In this document: positions 58,287 through 64,000 of the stretch, piece after piece
How the letters are laid out: each line of letters starts with the position of its first letter
How positions within the stretch are numbered: the stretch's first letter is position 1
Assembly (NCBI GenBank): GCA_019054805.1
Contig: JAHQIY010000010.1
Span: 231,501-295,500 of the forward strand
Direction of reading: 5' to 3'
Length of the DNA: 64,000 bases
From: Brachionus manjavacas
Taxonomy: Eukaryota > Rotifera > Eurotatoria > Ploima > Brachionidae
The notes under the pieces: generated by a model
Database searches by the model: none
Told to the model about the DNA's origin: nothing
What the model saw: only the letters and a program-made list of their open reading frames with translations
Position numbers and translations under genes: made by a program

Positions 58287-58316
58287 ATTCAATTATCATT
58301 ATTGAATTATGAGATA

Positions 58317-59467
58317 CAGTAGTGAATTGATAATAGGATCCATGGTAAATTTACGTAAAAATTGGTAATTTGACTATTTTTTACGTAAAACAAGAATTAT
58401 AAAAAAAAATGATAAATTAACTAAAATTTACGAAAATAGAATTAAAACTACAGATTTTTACGTTAAATTATATAAAATCCTAAAATGCCAAAAAAATCTC
58501 AAATTTTGCTGTTTTTCATAAATTTTTGTTAAAAAATACTATTTTGGTTTTTGAATTTTTTTTTTCTAATTTAATTTTTTACCATTTTTTACGTAAAAAT
58601 TGGTAAATCCAAAATTTTACAGGTAAATTTTGGTAAAATAGTAATTTTTTGAGATCCTTATTCTCTTAAAACACAACTGGCTTATTTTTATCATCTGGGA
58701 AATTCTCTTTTAACTCATGTCTTAACTGGTTTGTAAAGTCTTGTTGCTTATCTAAAGTATCAATTTATTTATCTAAAGAAAATCAGTTTTTAGTTTCCAA
58801 AAAAAATATTTAGCTAATACTAAGCAACCTTTTGAACATTTACTTTCTAATCAAATGTCACTGCTGATAAAAGCATTGAAAATCAAATGCCAACAATTCT
58901 CTTTTGATAAAGAACCACTGTGTCAATAACTATATAAAATTATTGAAAAAAAAATTTTAAATACGAGGTATAAATAAATTATATATCTGACAAACATCAT
59001 CTCTAGCTATCTTTTCAATTATTTTAGAAACCTCTACGCTTGAGGGTACTTGATGTAAGTGGTGAAATGGATGTTTAAAATTTGGTTATCATTAACTACA
59101 GCTATCATTTCAGCCTCTTCATCTTTTGTTTTCCTTTTCTCAATCTCTTCTTCGCTCTCACTAAAATATGAAATATCAGTCTCTTTTTTGGTTTTTAGAT
59201 TTTTTTTTTACCATATTTACACCAAAATTTACCTTTAAAATTTGGGATTTTACTAATTTTTACGTAAAAATTTTATGAAAGACAGCAAAATTTGAGATTT
59301 TTTTGGCATTTTTGGATTTTATATTAGTTAACGTAAAAATTTGTAATTTTACTTCTATTTACGTAAATTTTAGTTAATTTATCATTTTTTTTTATAATTC
59401 TTGTTTTACGTATTTTTGCGTAAAATTACGTAAATTTACCATGGATTCTACTATAAAATCACTACTG
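58317..59467. mobile_element. 1.15-kb foldback with TA duplication and tacgtaa arms
   Basis: Ends cagtagtga and inverse, with TA at 58315-58316 and 59468-59469. Inverted arms of about 200 bp or more share ccatggtaaatttacgtaa, acaagaattataaaaaaaa and atgccaaaaaaatctcaaat. The centre has weak, unassigned text. CAGT ends and TA duplication point to Tc1/mariner/pogo-type mobilisation. Confidence 0.8.
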
Positions 59468-59510
59468 TATGTCATCAAAAAAAATATTTTTAAATGACAT
59501 AGAATGAAAA

Positions 59511-60150
59511 ATGATGCATTATCTTAAAAGTAAACCTTATGAGGAAAGATGCCAAAAATTCAATATTCTACCGCTGGAACAACGAATAACTTGGGGAGAT
59601 CAAATACAAAAGTTCAAGTTAGCCATAGGTATAGAAGAACTAAACTGGCATTCTAATCCACAATCATCAATACCGAGAGGTGATCGAACAAGCATGTTGA
59701 GAAGAGAAATTGTCCGATTTTGCAATCAAAGCATTTTCGCAAAATAATATCAAAAAACTACAAGCCATACAGAATACAGCAGTCAGATCTATCCTTAAGT
59801 TAAAATATGCTACTCCCTCCAATATTATGCACCAAGAGGCTTTTAATAAACTTAAACTACTAACAGTCTCAAATCGACTTCTTGAGTTGAGTGAGAGATA
59901 TGTCAGGAAAGGATTGAGTCGTTGTGCTCCATTGGTCGTCAGACTGGTGGAAGAATATAGAGAAGGTTTCAAATCAAGATTTATCGAATATCCAAATCCA
60001 TTTTATTATTGCTGCCTAACATTTTTTTCTTTTAATTTCCTTTTTATTTTATCTTATTTTATCATATTTTACTTTGTTTTTTATTTTTTTTTAATATTTT
60101 TATTCGGAAGGAGCATTAGTTCAGTACAGATTAACAAATAAATAAAAAAT
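59511..60150 (+). pseudogene. Chimeric LINE fragment: type B joined to type A
   Basis: 59511-59735 encodes YEERCQKFNILPLEQRIT and RREIVRFCN, equivalent to the RRLRGDLIQ region of LINE B. From about 59736 the text changes to [71 protein letters not shown], then a 3' UTR ending attcggaaggagcattagtt and acaaataaataaa at 60145. The LINE A part (frame 59710-60141) has no internal stop, the most intact coding stretch of this family here. The junction may be template switching or a later insertion. Confidence 0.8.
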
Positions 60151-60193
60151 TAAATAGTTGTTTTAGTTTTTAGTTTTTAAAATGCTTTTTAGC

Positions 60194-60600
60194 TTAGTAA
60201 AACGTTGCCACATAGGCGATTTTGGATCTTTCAGGAGCATAGTGTGAGGTCATGAACTTAATAATGTCAACCAGTTTGTCGCTTCTGTCTTCCTTCCTCT
60301 TGCTGTTATATACCTCTCTTGCTTTATCTCCCATTTTGATGATGAACAGCGGTTTGAGGGTCTTGACATTAGTGTAATCCCCTGATGCAGTCGCGATTTC
60401 GTTCAATTCTAGCGACTGCAAGTGTAGCTCCCGGAGCTCCATCCACTTGCTCCATTTGACAGAGTGCTGAGAGGCATCTCTTTCTGTATTGAAGTTTGGT
60501 AGGCTTTCGTGTGAATTCATCACTCTGGTGAACGTTCCTGTGTTTCCTGTTGCCTGCATCATTTGTTTTATCCTTATCGCCAGATAATGTGTTTTAAACT
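60194..60600 (-). pseudogene. Gag-like fragment of an LTR-type retroelement
   Basis: The minus-strand frame reads HESLPNFNTERDASQHSVKW, then SKWMELRELHLQSLEL, LKPLFIIKMGDKAREVYNSK and KFMTSHYAPERSKIAYVATF. The pattern W..W...L.L....L, a helix with GDKAREVY and a closing basic helix is what Ty3/Gypsy-type Gag proteins show at their start. No protease or RT follows. The first ~30 codons of the open frame (from 60649) look unrelated. Identification is by pattern only. Confidence 0.4.
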
Positions 60601-60659
60601 TTTTATTTTTCAAAAAAAAAAAAAATAGAGAAAAGATGTGTTTCATCATTATGTCTTCT

Positions 60660-60990
60660 TATGATGATGTGTTCCTTTTTTTATGAGAGTTTTAAATCCC
60701 TCTTCCGAATATCTTCCTTCGTAAAAGATTTTAGGTTACGTGCCTCTGCATGGGCGATGAAGTCGTCCCTCTTGTCTTTGTGAGTGGAGACATATTACAA
60801 TCACATAATGTGGACTTCGTATTTTCTAGCTCTCGGTTCCTGATCAAGAAGGTCCATTCACTGCTATTAATCTGACTTGATCCATTCCAGTGACTTTCGG
60901 ATATATCTAGCACTTCTAATCCGTATTTAACGATGATGATGCTTCAGAAATGGTTCTGACTCTACCCCTGTTTTTCATAGTAAACATTCC
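60660..60990 (-). pseudogene. LINE (type C) endonuclease N-terminal fragment
   Basis: Minus-strand text NRGRVRTISEASSSLNTD, then VLDISESHWNGSSQINSSEW in the next frame. The consensus is xVRTM...GR...EM...(Y)x(V)LxISExxWxGSG of apurinic-like LINE endonucleases, containing the catalytic Glu in SES. Stops and frameshifts break it. Confidence 0.6.
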
Positions 60991-61454
60991 AATTTTGAAG
61001 AAAGATCATAAATTAATTTTTGAGAAAATATTCTAGAAAAATACCAATTCTTTATCGAAAAAATTGTAAATTGGTTCTGTAAACTGTATCAGCATTCGAT
61101 GAATCACTTTAACTCAGCTTAAAAAAATACTCTGCAATAAAATTTCCATTTTATAATATGTGTACGTTTTTTTAACTTTTCGCTAAAGTTGGATTTAGAT
61201 TGTAAGAAAATTTTATTTTAAAACTTTAACCAATTTCTATTTCGATTCTATTTTCTCTCTACACCTTTTCTATTAAAAATGAAAAAGCACTATGGCTAGA
61301 TTTATAGTAAGGTGGGAGTAAGGCTTAAATGTGTAAAGGGCGACAACTTTGGAAGTTTTTTACCAATTTTATTAATCAAGATCGAAAATCCGAAACTTAT
61401 GCTGGTAGATTAGAACCTCAGGATTTTATGTCAGAAATTATTTGGCATTTTAAA

Positions 61455-61637
61455 TTTCAGAACAAAAAACAAAAATAAAAATTTTAAAATAAAAATAAAT
61501 TTTTACTATGAATCTAAAAATTGTTCTGCAAAATGTATCAGCTAATAAAAACTTTTTAGCACCCAAATATAATCTCTGCAATAACTCTGCAATTCTGCAA
61601 AGCACTAAATGTTTTAGAAGATCATTAAAATTAAATT
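61455..61637. repeat. Solo arm of the 53.9-kb palindrome
   Basis: Matches the left arm and centre of 53880-54245: ttctgcaaaatgtatcagct, the cacccaaat block, ctctgcaataactctgcaa, caaagcactaaa and the end attaaaattaaattgc. The right arm is missing. Confidence 0.75.
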
Positions 61638-63074
61638 GCTTTCTATTGCTCCCAATTTCAGCGTTCAAAATAATTCACAAAATTTCTAAAAACCAAAGAT
61701 TTATGCGAAAATTTTCGCCTTTTTTCGTTCACAGAAATGACTGAGTTCACCTATGCATTATTTTCAGAGAAAAAATCAACTTTTTTAAGGTTATTTGACC
61801 GAAAAACAATTAAATAAATACTTAATTGCTAAAAAGATAAATATTGGAATTTAATTAGATACTATGTTACAAATAGATTAAAATATTAGTCAGTTACACA
61901 AAAACTTGTAAATTCTGTTGATTGGAAGTTTTTATCTAAAAATTTATTTATTTGTTTCTTTAAATACGCCTGTCTTGGTGATGTTTAAAAAAAATTTTAA
62001 TAGTAAAAATTATAAGTAATAAAAATGACAAATAAAAAAGATGAAAATATAAAGTTCACGAGTTTTTTTTTGGCCGAAAACCCCAAGGTTGCTGACACGA
62101 GATTGATTATATTTTGATTTTTAGGCATTTTTCACTTAAATTAATTATACTTAGATAAGTTTTTAGTAAAATTTAGAAAAAAAATATCAATAGAATATTA
62201 ATATATAAATTTGTTAATTATCACATGATTTGTAGACATTTCTTAAGAAAAAAAAAGCAATAAAATAAAATAGTAAAACCATAGAATTGTTCAGAATTTT
62301 CTCTAGATTTAAGAGAAAAAAAATCGGGTCATAATTGATCCCTCGGAGGAGATACGATTTAAACCAGAAAAACACATTTTTTTTCCTTTTTTTAGCCAAC
62401 AAAAACCGCCACACCCTTTTTTTTTCTTCTAAATTACATTAGCATGTAGAGAATTTTATGCTCTTTCAGAATATATATACTTTTTTAGTATATTTAAGTT
62501 TTATCTTTGAGATTTTGAGTCTTAAAGAACAACAACTTTTTAAAGGGTTTGCTATTTTTGGGTGAAAAAAATTATTTTTTTGCCCCCTTCAGAAAAATTT
62601 TTTTTGGGGTTTTTGAGGGCGTTGATTTCGAATTTTAAGTCAAAAATGTGAAATTCAGATAGCACTAAAGTTTACAATACTGACGAGAAATTGACGACAT
62701 TTTACGTAAATTAACGTTATTTTACGTAAAAAAAAATGAAATTTTAAGAAAAATTTCGTAAAATGACGTTAAGTGACTTTTGTAAAATTATGATAATATC
62801 TCATAAATAATTTTTTCTACGTAAAAGACGCTAATTTGCTTAATTACCGATTATAAAAATGTCAAAAAGTCGCTAGATTTTGGCTCGTTTTTGGGTTTTT
62901 CCATTTTAAAATTGATCTTCCAAATTTAAAAAAAAAAAAAAGAAGCGAATTATTGAAATTTCGTCATTTTTGATATTAATAAAAATTTTAATATTTAATA
63001 AGTAATCCCAACTATGTCTATAAAATATCTACGCTTTGTTTTCTATTTTTCATTAATTAAGTATTTGTTAAAAA
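61638..63074. other. Intergenic DNA with one dispersed repeat
   Basis: 62690-62910 is a copy of the repeat at 28245-28450 (tcgctagattttgg, tttacgtaaattaacgttat). No gene supported. Confidence 0.45.
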
Positions 63075-64000
63075 GCACCAAACGAAAGTAAATTATCACT
63101 TATGTCAAAATTTTATAAGAATAAAACAAAGTTTTTCGGGTCTAGTCGGTTAGGTAAGCTATGGTTCACCTGTTATTGGAACAATTCTTGTTCTCAGGAT
63201 TTATGAACTATTAGTTCACCTAATCTAAATATTGTTCACTTAGTTTGAAAAAGACAATGAAATATTTAAAAATAAGGTAGAAAAAAAAATTACATAAAAA
63301 AAACTAAAGTTGGGCGGAGTAGGTAAAATTTGCAAAAAGATGAATTTTTGTTCCCCCAAGTCAAAAACTTGAAAGGTGAAAAATTAATTTTAATTTTCTC
63401 TAATTTTTATTATTTTATGCTGAAAGGCAAATATTTAAGTAGAGAGCACATTTGGGTATTTGGGATTGTTGAAAGGGTAATATCAAGTCAACCAGATCAG
63501 TGGAAATGCTATTTATAAAGCTTCTTCAAATTAAAAAAAACAAAAATATTATTAACTAACTTTCATAGCAGTTTCGAGAATTAGGCAGTCTATTAAATAG
63601 CTTTATTCAATTTGTTCACATAATATACAAACTTTTATTTAATCAACAAATTGGGTTAACTAATAGTTAACAAAACCTGAAAACAAGATTTTCGCCTTAT
63701 AGTTGAATAATAGCTCACCAAACCCACTAAACCTGGAATATCGAAAAATAGGGATAGTATTTCAACGATTGAATATAAATTTTTATCTATGAATTATTCA
63801 TCTTTATTTTTCTGTTTTTTTTTTCATTTTATTCTTTTTTAGTTTATTTTATTTAACTTAATTTTTATTTTTTTCCATACATTTTTATTCTGAAGGATCA
63901 TTAGCTCGGTAAAGATAAACAAAAAACTATATAGACCCGAAAAACTATGTTTTTACATTTTAAATTTTGACTTTATTGAAAATTGACTTTCGTTTGATGC
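63075..64000. mobile_element. Foldback element reaching the window edge
   Basis: Left text gcaccaaacgaaagtaaatt and tttttcgggtct return inverted at the extreme right as gcatcaaacgaaagtcaatt and agtttttcgggtct. A second arm segment (ggtaagctatggttca, cttgttctcagg, aactattagtt) at 63150-63230 returns inverted at 63650-63735. The right arm is interrupted by a LINE A tail (63785-63925). The element may extend past 64000, so its ends are not certain. Confidence 0.7.
63785..63925 (+). repeat. LINE (type A) 3' tail inside the foldback arm
   Basis: T-rich 3' UTR text ending attctgaaggatcattagct and cggtaaagataaacaaaaaa, equivalent to the tail at 60100-60145. No coding part: a very short 5'-truncated insertion. 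Confidence 0.75.

Noticed and set aside
1..64000. CRISPR array or prokaryotic operon structure
   Set aside because: Spliced genes, homeobox, polyadenylation signals and eukaryotic transposons exclude a prokaryotic origin; no regularly spaced repeats were seen.

Overview
This is nuclear DNA of a bilaterian animal. It is strongly AT-rich, has very short introns (about 47-54 bp) beside a few long ones, and carries a Hox2/proboscipedia-class homeobox gene, a cluster of neuronal-calcium-sensor (NCS) genes and many decayed transposons. The AT bias, tiny introns and divergent Hox2 fit a monogonont rotifer such as Brachionus. That placement is an inference; the sequence alone does not prove it.

Layout. 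3-30 kb: five plus-strand NCS paralogues (A to E), each encoding a three- or four-EF-hand calcium sensor or part of one, plus an antisense fragment of copy C. Copies B, C, D and E can be assembled completely (192, 193, 193 and 197 aa); A is only a 3' part. Exon structures differ: B has three introns, C and E share two positions, D has none. 30-34 kb: a decayed hAT transposon with 8-bp target duplications sits inside an older LINE fragment and carries a smaller TA-flanked MITE. 35.8-37.9 kb: an intact intronless acylaminoacyl-peptidase (APEH, S9C) gene. 38.7-41.3 kb: a pogo-like element inserted in a LINE reverse-transcriptase fossil. 41.6-50.9 kb: hox2 on the minus strand, two exons split by an 8.2-kb intron that holds a SINE pair and LINE debris; a TATA-like box lies about 410 bp upstream of its ATG. 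53.5-54.9 kb: a mariner transposase fossil split by a TTAA-flanked piggyBac-like MITE. 55.8-56.8 kb: an unrecognised 341-aa gene on the minus strand. 57.4-64 kb: a transposon graveyard (endonuclease and RT fragments, a gag-like ORF and several long foldback elements).

Four recognised host gene groups appear intact: the NCS cluster (calcium signalling, probably neuronal and membrane-anchored by myristoylation), APEH (removal of N-acylated amino acids from peptides), hox2 (anterior patterning transcription factor) and the 341-aa orphan. They form no pathway together. I see no RNA genes other than a tRNA-derived SINE head, and no CRISPR. The most informative signals are the NCS cluster with its variable introns and one EF-hand-degenerate member, the hox2 gene without a visible hexapeptide, and several transposons whose insertion can be reconstructed to the base from target-site duplications and restored reading frames.
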